Shown one piece after another: positions 54,078-62,797 of a DNA stretch of 64,000 nt. The notes beneath the pieces were generated by a model. It worked only from the letters and a program-made list of their open reading frames with translations. It searched no databases and was not told the origin of the DNA. Both the position numbers and the translations under genes were made by a program. The stretch comes from an uncultured Roseburia sp. (GTDB taxonomy: Bacteria > Bacillota_A > Clostridia > Lachnospirales > Lachnospiraceae): the NCBI GenBank assembly GCA_900557275.1, contig USRX01000003.1, positions 62,001-126,000 on the forward strand, written 5' to 3'. Position 1 is the stretch's first letter; every line of letters starts with the position of its first letter.

Positions 54078-54845
54078 TCAAGTCTTTTTCCTTTTTCCCG
54101 GATAGTGAACCGGTTCCGACAGAACGGATTCCCCAAGTAGCATTCTGCAGGGATTGACTGACAGCAGACGCTGCGCCGTCTCCTCAGAATACCATTTTTT
54201 CAGCAGATAACGGATATCTGAAAAATACGGTGTCCGCACATAGGAATGATGGGCATCACTGGCCACACAGGTCGCCAGGCCGCAGGAGGTCAGCAGATGG
54301 GATGTCTTCTCCGCAGCATCCCCGAATCTTCCAAGCAGGCTTCCACGGTTGATCTGCGTATATACGCCTTCCTGTATCCAGTGATACAAAAGCTCCGGCT
54401 CATCCTGAATGCAAAAATACCGTTCTGGATGGGCAATGACCGGTCTTCCACCACTTTTTATGATCTGTTTCCATCCATGATATATCTCTTCCGGTGCCAT
54501 ATCAAAAGGAAACTCGATCAGATAATACCCACTGTGGTTCAGAGAGTGAATAGCTCCATCCCTTATCCAACCTGCAATATCACCACATCCGTAGATCTCC
54601 ATTCCTGGAACGATCTGCAGCGAAATTCCTGCTGCATACACCGTTTCGTTTAACTGTTCCAGTATCCACTGCCGTTTCTGCATCCTGTCCGGAAAACGCT
54701 CCTTTTGCGAAAGCTGCCAATGCGGTGTCGCCGCCATACAGGAAATGCCGCTGACAGCAGCCATTTCTGCCATTGCCAGCGCCTCTTCCATACTTCCTGC
54801 TCCGTCATCCATCCATGGTAAAATATGTGCATGAATGTCGATCAT
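54078..54845 (-). CDS. cpsB: CpsB/CapC-type tyrosine-protein phosphatase (PHP fold)
   Basis: A manganese-dependent phosphatase that dephosphorylates the BY-kinases of capsule systems. The 255-residue chain begins MIDIHAHILPWMDDGA, the HxH metal motif, continues with AATPHW, GMEIYG and VIAHPERY, and ends its metal site in SDAHH. It is the last gene of the polysaccharide operon, six bases after the SPKTG gene. The two kinases upstream are its likely substrates. Confidence 0.93.
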   Translation of the reverse strand: MIDIHAHILPWMDDGAGSMEEALAMAEMAAVSGISCMAATPHWQLSQKERFPDRMQKRQWILEQLNETVYAAGISLQIVPGMEIYGCGDIAGWIRDGAIHSLNHSGYYLIEFPFDMAPEEIYHGWKQIIKSGGRPVIAHPERYFCIQDEPELLYHWIQEGVYTQINRGSLLGRFGDAAEKTSHLLTSCGLATCVASDAHHSYVRTPYFSDIRYLLKKWYSEETAQRLLSVNPCRMLLGESVLSEPVHYPGKRKKT

Positions 54846-54851
54846 ATACAG

Positions 54852-55100
54852 CTAACGTACCTTCCGCTGTCTGAGTCCAAGCGCCACCGTGCCTGCACCC
54901 AAAAGTGTTATGGCTGCCACTCCTACCTGTGTCATTGCTAAATCGCCTGTTTTCGGTGAAGTCTGGGAGACTTCTGTTGTCTGTCTTGCCGTTGGCTTTA
55001 CCTGCTCCGGACTGGGATCCGCAGCCGCAAATGCCGCTCCCGGCACAGTAAGCAACACGCCCGCACTGACCAGAAATGTCATGATCTTTTTCTTCCACAT
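54852..55100 (-). CDS. Mini sortase substrate with SPKTG sorting signal
   Basis: An 82-residue secreted protein. A signal peptide (MWKKKIMTFLVSAGVLLTV, cleaved after AFAA) leads to a linker of only about 25 residues rich in Pro, Thr and Gln, then SPKTGD, a hydrophobic segment and the positive tail RQRKVR. SPKTG is the motif used by Clostridioides difficile SrtB, and a class B sortase is encoded three genes upstream in this operon. The mature peptide would be about 30 residues, too small to be an enzyme. A recurrent 40-nt element ends 21 nt before the ATG. Confidence 0.85.
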   Translation of the reverse strand: MWKKKIMTFLVSAGVLLTVPGAAFAAADPSPEQVKPTARQTTEVSQTSPKTGDLAMTQVGVAAITLLGAGTVALGLRQRKVR

Positions 55101-55121
55101 GATTCTCTTACTCCTTATTTT

Positions 55122-55161
55122 TAATGTAGTAGTTTTTACGGACCCTCTCCAAGGTCCCGTC
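55122..55161 (-). repeat. Recurrent 40-nt leader element, copy B (before the SPKTG gene)
   Basis: The same minus-strand core as copy A at 31751-31790 (GGACCTTGGAGAGGGTC, then AAAAACTACTACA), again ending 21 nt before the start codon. Here the stem gains a G-C pair. An in-frame TGA two codons upstream with no start codon between rules out translation of the element from an upstream start in this copy. The gap 55162-55267 holds nothing else. Confidence 0.85.
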
Positions 55162-55267
55162 TTTCACGGCTTTATATCTCTTTACACAGTTGTCTTATAT
55201 ACGATCCTTTTTCTTCTCATCACTTTTTCAATCGTTACCGGGTGCAATGAAATCATCTTTATTTTCC

Positions 55268-56482
55268 CTATTTTTCTGTATAGAACACATCCAACAGAAT
55301 CTCATACAGCCGTTCCCGGTCAACATAAACTTCCGTGTACTCCCCTTTCTGCACTGTTCCCGGAAGACTGACCACAGAAATCTCATTTCCATGATCCGCC
55401 AGAAGCGTAGACAGATATAACGTTTCCGAAGGTGTGATATCTGTTACCATATATTCTTTCAGAAGCTGATAGCAGGTCAGGGGCAACCCCGGTTCTTTTC
55501 GGATCTGCTGGAAAAACTGCTTTGCAAATGCCTGCAAAAACTGTTCCTGCCTCTGCATCCTTGGCGCATTATTGTCGGTCTCAAGTTTCTCTCCCTCTGA
55601 GATCCGGTATCGGACAAATCGCAACGCCTGTTCTCCGCTGAGCGTCAGTGTATTGCCCTGAAAAAATGCCGGATCAGCGTCCGTCAGGTCTTCACTGATA
55701 TCCAACGTCACTCCACCCACTGCATCATTCAGCGGCGCTATCCCCGACATATCCAATGCTGCATAACCAGAAATGGGGATACCATACAGGAAACGGGACA
55801 CCGCTTTTGCAGTATTCTCGCAGCTTTCTTTCCCACCATCCCCGTAGGCATAGGCATAAGCCAGCTGCATCTCTTCCTGCCCACCATAACTGCCATCGTT
55901 CTGATAAGTGTCCAACATTCCCATGGTATATCTCGAAATCGGCAGTAATACACCATTGCCTTCTTTCGTGTCTACCGCAATTAAAAACAACGTATCTGCA
56001 AATCCTCCATTTTGGTAGCTTCCCTGGCTTCTGTTTTTCTGCCGTTCTGTCTGCTCATCTGATATTTGGTTACTTCCTATATATTCTTGTAACGTCTGTT
56101 CATCTGACGTCTGACTTTCAGCAGGAAACTGTTCTGTGTCCACTCCAATACAGAGGATTGCCACCATATTTTCGTTATAGACCCATTGTTTTCCCAGATA
56201 GTTCACGGTCTTACCATCATTTTCTGTCTCCGCCTGTTCCGGCGCCGTGATTTCTCCTGTCATAGAGGCAGCACGCTTTAATTGTCTGCCGCCTCCTGTC
56301 CGAAAGAAAAACAGGAATACGATAACTGCTGCCAGACAGCACAACAGTATCAGGGCTATCCGCAATAAGATCTGTCGTCGAATCCATTTTGTTTTTCCGT
56401 TTAGATACTTACTTTTTCTTTGACATTTTTTCCGTTCCGAATCCATCTTATCTTCCATCAGATACTGTTTCATTCGACTCAT
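55268..56482 (-). CDS. LytR-CpsA-Psr (LCP) family glycopolymer ligase
   Basis: A 404-residue membrane protein that attaches polymers from lipid carriers to peptidoglycan. A basic N-terminus and one helix (ILLRIALILLCCLAAVIVFLFFF) precede the LCP domain, with ADTLFLIAVD, the catalytic Arg region PISRYTMG, GGVTLDI and the conserved LRFVRYR. A Gln/Ser-rich insert (residues 115-165) separates the first two motifs. It overlaps the sortase gene by 35 bases; the first of several in-frame ATGs has the best ribosome site. It should link the polysaccharide of this operon to the wall. Confidence 0.9.
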   Translation of the reverse strand: MSRMKQYLMEDKMDSERKKCQRKSKYLNGKTKWIRRQILLRIALILLCCLAAVIVFLFFFRTGGGRQLKRAASMTGEITAPEQAETENDGKTVNYLGKQWVYNENMVAILCIGVDTEQFPAESQTSDEQTLQEYIGSNQISDEQTERQKNRSQGSYQNGGFADTLFLIAVDTKEGNGVLLPISRYTMGMLDTYQNDGSYGGQEEMQLAYAYAYGDGGKESCENTAKAVSRFLYGIPISGYAALDMSGIAPLNDAVGGVTLDISEDLTDADPAFFQGNTLTLSGEQALRFVRYRISEGEKLETDNNAPRMQRQEQFLQAFAKQFFQQIRKEPGLPLTCYQLLKEYMVTDITPSETLYLSTLLADHGNEISVVSLPGTVQKGEYTEVYVDRERLYEILLDVFYTEK

Positions 56483-57278
56483 TTCCTTCTGTATCTCCTG
56501 TCTTTATTCCCTGTACCAGATACCTGCGCCCGGGCTGGCCGCCTACACAGGTAGACAACGTGATCATTTTCACATCGGCTGTCACTTCTACATCATCTCT
56601 CCATACAGCATCCATGGAACGGTTCTGCTCCAGATTTTTCACATAAGATGCATAGCTTTCAGCATTCTGAAAATCAAATGCCGCATTCAGATTCGTATCA
56701 TCTGCAGTGTATGCTGCAAATATCTCATAACGATAACAATGCCCCGGAAGATAGATATAAATATACGGATGTTGTTGTAAAAACGTTCTGTCCTCATACT
56801 TGTGCAATGCCGCAAACATGGAACCGTTTTTCATATTATGACCATATAACACCGTATTGTAATCACTGAAATCCCCGGCATTCACACACTCCATATAAAT
56901 GCATCCGGAAAAAGCAGTCTCGCCATACATGTTATGGTGCAGATAATAACTCTGATCCGTTCCTTCATGACGCGCCACCGGATAGTCGATCACGGTATCC
57001 GGTATCCGGATCCAGGCGATCAGCTCCGGGTTCGTGTTTTGAAGCTGTGCAAAATCAATCTCCTGAGACTCCTTTGTTACCCCCTCCAACGCAACCGGCG
57101 CATCGCCTTCCCGCAGGGTATATTCTGCCTGTTCTGTCTCTTCCAGCGTTACACGCTGTTGCAGGTCTGCATACGCTTCCTGCTGTCGGTTCTGCACATT
57201 TTTATGAAAAAGAAGGATTCCAACAAAAACTGCCACTGCCACAATCCATAGGATCAGAATCCACCGAATTTTTAACAT
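56448..57278 (-). CDS. srtB: Class B sortase
   Basis: A 276-residue membrane-anchored transpeptidase. After one helix (WILILWIVAVAVFVGILLF) the sortase B fold shows the catalytic His in VLYGHNM, Cys in TLSTC and Arg in GQPGRRYLVQG. The ATG at 57278 overlaps the end of the kinase gene and has GGGGGA before it; the frame open further upstream lies within the kinase gene. A sortase B inside a polysaccharide operon, with its own small SPKTG substrate downstream, is unusual. Confidence 0.92.
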   Translation of the reverse strand: MLKIRWILILWIVAVAVFVGILLFHKNVQNRQQEAYADLQQRVTLEETEQAEYTLREGDAPVALEGVTKESQEIDFAQLQNTNPELIAWIRIPDTVIDYPVARHEGTDQSYYLHHNMYGETAFSGCIYMECVNAGDFSDYNTVLYGHNMKNGSMFAALHKYEDRTFLQQHPYIYIYLPGHCYRYEIFAAYTADDTNLNAAFDFQNAESYASYVKNLEQNRSMDAVWRDDVEVTADVKMITLSTCVGGQPGRRYLVQGIKTGDTEGNESNETVSDGR

Positions 57279-58702
57279 GGCTCTTTTCCCCCATAATGCC
57301 GGTATCTTTTTCCGGCATATCTTCCATAATAAGAACTTCCCCGTCCTGGCGTGCCATTGAGCACACATCCTGCCAGCGGTGCCTTACTCTGCGCCAGCAA
57401 TTCAGCTCCATACAGAATTTTTTCCCTGGATCCATAGTCTTGCCGAATTACGAATAAAACCGCATCCATGTCATCCGTCATCTGAACAGTATCACTTAAT
57501 ATGCCACAGGGTGGTCCGTCTATGATCACATAATCTGCCATCTGACGAAGTTCTGCGAGCAGTTCCCCCAGTTCCTGTGGTGTGTACTGATCTGACGGTT
57601 CCAAAACAGGCATTCTGCCAGGTAAAACATGTAATCCATTCCCCTCCATCGTCACAATCGCTTCAGCAAGCAGTTCCCTCTGATGCAGCACATCACAGAA
57701 TCCTGTTTTCCCTTCTTTCAGATGCAATGCAGATGCCACGGATGGGTGTCTTAAATCCCCATCTACCAGCAAAACCTCATACCCTTTCCGGGCAAGGGTC
57801 AGTGCCAGATTACAGGCTGTCGTAGTCTTTCCTTCCCCAGCCAGCGTACTGGTTACCATAAACAGCTTCCACTGTTTTTTCCCCAGAATCTGCAACAGAC
57901 GTATCTGTAAAGTGTCCATAGCTTCTCTGTAGGAAATCGGCCAGTCTTCCAGCCTGTGTGGAGACTCTTGCATTTGCCGCCCTCCCCAGCGGAACAGACG
58001 CACCTGTGGCAGTTCTGCCAGACAGGGAGTCTGTAAAAAAGATTTTAGCTCTCCGGCTGTTTTGATCGTCTTGCATGCCGCAGTGCGAAACAATACAAGC
58101 AGAGCAGCTACCATACTCGCAATAACTGCTCCCTGCAGCATACGAAGCTCATATTGTGGCAGATTCAGCGGTTCAGAGGAAATGCCTCCGTCATCCAACA
58201 GCTGCAACCGGGTATCCCCGACCACATATTTTGCCACTTCCGGATAATTCTTTATCACAGACTGCAATACCTCATAAGCGGTCTGCGCATCCCCTGCAAC
58301 TGTCCGGATCTGAAAGATATTTGTATCCCCAACCACAGAGGCAGAAATCTGAGCCGGAACGACAGCGACCCCAAGATCTTCCTCAACCACCTGCTGTAAT
58401 GCACCGCTGGTCAGAAGATAGGGAAACGTAGCATTTAGCTGCCGGATGGATACCCGGTTATAATAGCCTGTAGACCAGGAATTTGCCTGTCCTTCCACAG
58501 ATACACAAAAGGATGCCATAGCCTCATATTGTGGCGTATAATGAGATTTTTCCCAGAAATATCCACCAAAGATCCCCGCTGCCAGGAGCAAGAGCAGTAT
58601 CCACCAGATCTCCCTGGTCCGTTTGCCGACATCTCTCCAGAAAGCCAGCAGATCGATTCTGTTTTCCGCATCCAACCAGGATGTATATCTGCTGTCTCTC
58701 AT
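57272..58702 (-). CDS. Wzz/CpsC-type chain-length protein fused to CpsD-type tyrosine kinase
   Basis: A 476-residue BY-kinase. The Wzz part has two membrane helices (near residues 32-50 and 190-207) around an extracellular loop. The kinase domain has Walker A STLAGEGKTTT, Walker A' LLVDGDLRHPS and Walker B YVIIDGPP. The tail SSYYGRYAGKRYRHYGG holds the Tyr cluster for autophosphorylation. It begins at a 4-base ATGA overlap with the kinase gene before it. It probably times polymer length and export. Confidence 0.92.
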   Translation of the reverse strand: MRDSRYTSWLDAENRIDLLAFWRDVGKRTREIWWILLLLLAAGIFGGYFWEKSHYTPQYEAMASFCVSVEGQANSWSTGYYNRVSIRQLNATFPYLLTSGALQQVVEEDLGVAVVPAQISASVVGDTNIFQIRTVAGDAQTAYEVLQSVIKNYPEVAKYVVGDTRLQLLDDGGISSEPLNLPQYELRMLQGAVIASMVAALLVLFRTAACKTIKTAGELKSFLQTPCLAELPQVRLFRWGGRQMQESPHRLEDWPISYREAMDTLQIRLLQILGKKQWKLFMVTSTLAGEGKTTTACNLALTLARKGYEVLLVDGDLRHPSVASALHLKEGKTGFCDVLHQRELLAEAIVTMEGNGLHVLPGRMPVLEPSDQYTPQELGELLAELRQMADYVIIDGPPCGILSDTVQMTDDMDAVLFVIRQDYGSREKILYGAELLAQSKAPLAGCVLNGTPGRGSSYYGRYAGKRYRHYGGKEPC

Positions 58703-60198
58703 TTCAAACCGCCTCCTTCCTGACGGGGTTCCTTTCCATACCCATAATGTCCGTACCGGTACTTACCGTACATTCCATAGATTCCGTATTTTCCATATTT
58801 TCCGTATCCATATCCATAGCTGCTTCCTGCCAGAGTTTCTCCCCTGTCCTGATTCAGCACGCACCCCAACAGTTTTCCCCGGACAGTTTCCAAAAGTTGT
58901 GCCGCTTCCCGGATATCCGCAGTTGGCGTCCAGTCTTCCCGAATGACTAATATACTTCTGTCTGCCAGCTCTGTCAGTGCTTCCGTCTCTGCTACAAGAG
59001 ACAAGGGGGAAGCATCCAGTAAAATATAATCATATTCCTTACGCAATTCTGCCAGAACCTCCCGCAGATACAGCAGTGTCCTCCGATCCAGCACCTGCCG
59101 TCCGGGACTGGTATTACAGACTACCGGAAGTTCTCCTTTGCTGCCCATACGCTTCATCCGCAAAGCCTCCTGACGATGTAATGTCCCGATCAGGTCAAAA
59201 CGCTCATAAGCTTCCTGCTCCAGATGAAAGATCTGATGCTGCGCCGGTTTTGCAAAATCCAGATCCATCAGAAGGACGGAACATCCATCCTGCAAAAGAG
59301 CGAGGGCGAGATTTGCCGCCACCGTAGATTTCCCTTCATTTTCAGACACACTTGTAACCAGAAATATCTGATCTCCGGTGTGTGCGGTACGGCGCCGGAT
59401 CTGCCCGGCAAGCATCCGAAATGCTTCTACATAGGAAAAGCTCAGACCCGGATAATCAATACGCAGAGAACAGGGCATCTGCTTTACCCAGCTGCGTAAT
59501 GTTTTGTATTTCCGCTCTCTGCATACGATTCCAAGCAGTGGCGTATCCGTTACGTCTGCCAGATCTGTACTGTTTTTTACCGTATCTTTCCAATAAGAAT
59601 AAAAAACGACAAGAAACAGCGCCATCATAATACCTGCTCCTCCGCCTTTCTCCATAATATTTCTGACCCGTAGAGGATTTGATACATGCAGCGGAATCTG
59701 TGGTTTCTGTATAACCCGTATCGCAGCATCCTGCATCAGGCTTCCGGCAAGTTCACTGACAACATCCAGCGAAGCATTACAGATTTCCCACGCATTCCTT
59801 GAACTGTCTGCCGTTACAGTTACTGTCATCAGATTAGATGCTTCGACTCCATCTATTTCAATAGTCCCTGAAATCCGGTCTGCGCCAAGTGCCTCACACA
59901 CCCGATGTTCCAGAAGACTGCTTTTTGCCAACTCTTTCAGACTTTCGGTAAGGCTGTCTGCTACAGATAGATTTTCGGATACCGCACTGTCTGACCATCC
60001 GTTTTTTCCAATGGTAAATGTAGCTGTCGCCTGATACTGTGGCTGATAAGTGAGCTTTCCTGCGATTCCCGCAAGCAATGCTACAGAGATACCGATCAAT
60101 ACGATAATCTGCCATTGCTTCACGATATCTCTTATCACAGATCCTGCATCCGGCAAGATCCGATCGTTCCTGTGTATATCGGTTCTGTTTTCCTGCAT
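58699..60198 (-). CDS. Second Wzz-type chain-length protein fused to a tyrosine kinase
   Basis: A 499-residue protein with the same layout as its neighbour but only distantly similar in sequence. Membrane helices lie near residues 31-50 and 185-200, and Walker A SVSENEGKST, Walker A' LLMDLDFAKPA and Walker B YILLDASPL follow. The C-terminus has an extreme YG-rich tail (SYGYGYGKYGKYGIYGMYGK and more, 12 Tyr in about 30 residues). AAGGAG before the ATG at 60198 supports that start. Two such kinases in tandem suggest cross-phosphorylation or two length settings. Confidence 0.9.
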   Translation of the reverse strand: MQENRTDIHRNDRILPDAGSVIRDIVKQWQIIVLIGISVALLAGIAGKLTYQPQYQATATFTIGKNGWSDSAVSENLSVADSLTESLKELAKSSLLEHRVCEALGADRISGTIEIDGVEASNLMTVTVTADSSRNAWEICNASLDVVSELAGSLMQDAAIRVIQKPQIPLHVSNPLRVRNIMEKGGGAGIMMALFLVVFYSYWKDTVKNSTDLADVTDTPLLGIVCRERKYKTLRSWVKQMPCSLRIDYPGLSFSYVEAFRMLAGQIRRRTAHTGDQIFLVTSVSENEGKSTVAANLALALLQDGCSVLLMDLDFAKPAQHQIFHLEQEAYERFDLIGTLHRQEALRMKRMGSKGELPVVCNTSPGRQVLDRRTLLYLREVLAELRKEYDYILLDASPLSLVAETEALTELADRSILVIREDWTPTADIREAAQLLETVRGKLLGCVLNQDRGETLAGSSYGYGYGKYGKYGIYGMYGKYRYGHYGYGKEPRQEGGGLK

Positions 60199-60211
60199 CT
60201 TGTTTCTCCTT

Positions 60212-61072
60212 TTACTCCTCCACCACAACTACCAGGCGGACATTTCCGATATACCCGTTGCTGTCAAGACTGTATTCCGTTTCATATACGCCAGGGGTAT
60301 CCGTATCTGCCGGATCATGGATCTGTATACTGTTTTTATCGATTTCAGGACTGTCTTCACTGTTCCAGTCCTGCTCCTTTCCATTCCGTATCAGCCCTTT
60401 CAGATATTGTTTCCAGTCCGGCTGTTCTCCTTTTTTCACATAGATCAGATAATCACTGAGCAGGAGCCGGGCATTCCCCTGTCGGGCGTCGTAATCATAG
60501 AAAGTCACGCTGACAGGAATATCTGTCGTATCCCCCGCACTATTTGTGACCTGCAAATGCACTCTGTATGACCCACTGTCTGGCCGTATCCCATCCTCCG
60601 ATACGATCCTGATCTCATCGGACAGATCTCCGTCCAGACAATCCTTCGCCTGCAAAAATTCCCGAAGCTGGGTCATATCTGTCGTCTTCAATTCCAGCGG
60701 AGCTTTCAGATAAATACGTGGAGATGTATAATCACGATATGTAATCTTCCTTACCACCCGCGATACATTCCCATCAGAATCAAATGCTGCTATCATCGCT
60801 TCCCTGCTCCTGTCCGGGAAAAAACTGCTGACAGACTCAATAGTCAGAGATTCTGTCACATCGCCGTCTTCTGCATCCTGAGCCGTCACTCCGGACAAAA
60901 TCCCTGTCTCTCCATCAGAAACATTCAGACAAATACTGCTCTCTTCCATGGAAATGACCGGTCCCCGACCGAAACTGCGTGCATCCACGTTTGCTGTGGT
61001 TACTCCATACCCGACCGCTGAAGCGCCGCAAAGGATCAGACAAAACAGACGCAGACCTTTCCCCCTATGCAT
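60212..61072 (-). CDS. Secreted protein with Ig-like (DUF5011-type) domains
   Basis: A 286-residue exported protein with an N-terminal signal peptide (LRLFCLILCGASAVGYGVT). Two Ig-like modules of the type found in bacterial surface proteins follow, with GVTAQDAEDGDVTESLTI near residue 60 and the second with CLDGDLSDEI near 143, then TNSAGDTTDIPVSV. It lacks a sorting signal or anchor. It overlaps the PqqD-like gene by 8 bases and has GGAGG six bases before the ATG. It could bind the polymer outside the cell. Confidence 0.8.
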   Translation of the reverse strand: MHRGKGLRLFCLILCGASAVGYGVTTANVDARSFGRGPVISMEESSICLNVSDGETGILSGVTAQDAEDGDVTESLTIESVSSFFPDRSREAMIAAFDSDGNVSRVVRKITYRDYTSPRIYLKAPLELKTTDMTQLREFLQAKDCLDGDLSDEIRIVSEDGIRPDSGSYRVHLQVTNSAGDTTDIPVSVTFYDYDARQGNARLLLSDYLIYVKKGEQPDWKQYLKGLIRNGKEQDWNSEDSPEIDKNSIQIHDPADTDTPGVYETEYSLDSNGYIGNVRLVVVVEE

Positions 61073-61340
61073 CCGTATCCTCCAGACAACCGATGGTTTT
61101 CATTTTTTTAAGAAACTGTTCCAGATCCCTGCGCACAATTTCTTCTGACACTTCATATTCCTCCCGCATCTGCCCTGCCAGTTCTTCCAGCGTACATTCC
61201 TCCTGCAGACAATCCCACAGAAATGCCCCAGATGCGTTCAGCAGGATCAGTCCATTGCAGTTTCCGGCTTTTTCTCCGGTGGGAACCACCATATACTCCC
61301 CTGCAATCTTCCGCAGAATAAACCGCTCATCAATCCGCAT
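61065..61340 (-). CDS. PqqD-like protein
   Basis: A 91-residue protein of the PqqD winged-helix fold, known as a peptide-binding RiPP recognition element. Typical segments are FILRKIAGEYMVVP, LILLNASGAFLWDCL and TLEELAGQMREEYEVSEEIV (core ELAGQMREEYEV), ending in a helix with KKMKTIG. AGGAGG six bases before the ATG at 61340 fixes the start. No precursor peptide, radical SAM or protease gene is near, so it probably does not belong to a RiPP pathway. PqqD relatives occur beside nucleotidyltransferases in polysaccharide loci. Confidence 0.85.
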   Translation of the reverse strand: MRIDERFILRKIAGEYMVVPTGEKAGNCNGLILLNASGAFLWDCLQEECTLEELAGQMREEYEVSEEIVRRDLEQFLKKMKTIGCLEDTDA

Positions 61341-61471
61341 ATCATACCTCCTTTGCTTTCCTGTACCCTCCCGGAATCTTCTGAAAAATATTTCTGTTAT
61401 AAACTTTCGCATTCTTAAATTCAGGAAATTCATTCGTTCTTAACATTAGCAGAGATATACCGAAAAAAATG

Positions 61472-62797
61472 TCAGATTTTCTCTGTTACTTCTGGAAAAT
61501 GGATGCTACCTGTTTCTGTATGGTTCTCTGTTAGGAGACCATACTGTTTCAGCAGCAGTATCCGCTCTTTCCCCGTTTGCAATGTTTCTACAGCATTTTT
61601 CCATGGGACAGTCCTTTCTCTGATTGTTTCCTTTCGGTAATGCAGGAACCGAATAACCCATACCCCCGGAAGCATCCATGGGAAACGAAGCAATATCGCA
61701 TATCTGTTTTTCAGTTCTTTATATGATGGAAAGAGCAAATGTCGCCATTCCCGCCACACTCCCCTCTCATAATTTCCCGACCGTGTAAATGCCCCGAGTG
61801 TCATTGCACTGCTATGTATGCGCTCCGGATCTGTGTTTCCATAGATTCCCGCACTCAGGATATCCTTTAATAAAGGCTCCGGATCTGTTTCTTTTTCCAG
61901 AAACACTTCTGGCAGACAGGATTTTTTCCTGTCCAGATACAAATATTCCTCCGCAATCAGAAATACTGCTCTGACAAATGAAAGGGCATAAACCTGCTCA
62001 CATTGCTGATACACCTTCTCCCAGCAGATTTCTTCTCCGTAAGTTTCTGCAAAAAGCATAAGATCACAGACCTGACGGATGCCAAATCCGCTGTGTAGAA
62101 AATGTTTCAACATATGGCAGATCAGATAAAACAAATGATCTGTCGCTCCCATCGTCCGCACATTAAAATTACCGGCAGTCACGGTCTGATCCTGCTCCCA
62201 CACCTGTAAAAAGCAGGTATTCCACCCCTGAAATGGCTCATTTTTTATCGGAAACAATGCCGTATGCAGTTCGACCCGCAGAGAACTATGGTTACTCACA
62301 TAAGAAAATTCCTCCGACAGGATATCTTTTTTATGTTTTTCCCCGATATGCGCTGCATGCATGCCGTAGGAAAGCAGCACTCTGTGATATCGCTCCCTCT
62401 CCTGCGGCAGGATCAGCATATCCTCATCCGCAGAAGTACGCAGCTCCGGCTGCGGATACAACCGTCTGCACACGATTCCCTTTACTGTCAGCGGATGCAG
62501 TCCTTCCTTTTTCAGAAACTCTAGCAGATTACCGTATTCCTGTGTACGGATCGTCTGCATCAACACCTGCATGGCAGCCTGTTTCTGATATAGTTTTCTC
62601 TCCTGCTGGCTCAGGGAATGAAATGCCGTACAGTGATATACCGCTTCCAGTACCATAGGAAGCAGCTTGTGCTGTCCCGCCAGTACAAACAGTTCCTGCC
62701 ATTCTCCCGCAGCCACACCTCCCTGCCAGGATACTTCCCGATCACGGACAGCTGCCGCCACAGCTTGTAAAAACAAGCGTTCTGTCTTTGTCAGCAT
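61472..62797 (-). CDS. Nucleotidyltransferase family protein (NTP_transf_5-like)
   Basis: A 441-residue cytosolic protein. The region LTVKGIVCRRLYPQPELRTSADEDMLI (core ELRTSADEDML) near residue 118 matches the PF14907 pattern, in which the acidic D-x-D-like residues hold the metal. The rest is helical. Family members accompany PqqD-like proteins and surface-polysaccharide genes, with unknown substrate. It overlaps the flippase gene by 7 bases. Confidence 0.8.
   Translation of the reverse strand: MLTKTERLFLQAVAAAVRDREVSWQGGVAAGEWQELFVLAGQHKLLPMVLEAVYHCTAFHSLSQQERKLYQKQAAMQVLMQTIRTQEYGNLLEFLKKEGLHPLTVKGIVCRRLYPQPELRTSADEDMLILPQERERYHRVLLSYGMHAAHIGEKHKKDILSEEFSYVSNHSSLRVELHTALFPIKNEPFQGWNTCFLQVWEQDQTVTAGNFNVRTMGATDHLFYLICHMLKHFLHSGFGIRQVCDLMLFAETYGEEICWEKVYQQCEQVYALSFVRAVFLIAEEYLYLDRKKSCLPEVFLEKETDPEPLLKDILSAGIYGNTDPERIHSSAMTLGAFTRSGNYERGVWREWRHLLFPSYKELKNRYAILLRFPWMLPGVWVIRFLHYRKETIRERTVPWKNAVETLQTGKERILLLKQYGLLTENHTETGSIHFPEVTEKI

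Noticed and set aside
61065..61340. RiPP biosynthesis cluster suggested by the PqqD-like protein
   Set aside because: No precursor, radical SAM, cyclase or protease gene is in the window.
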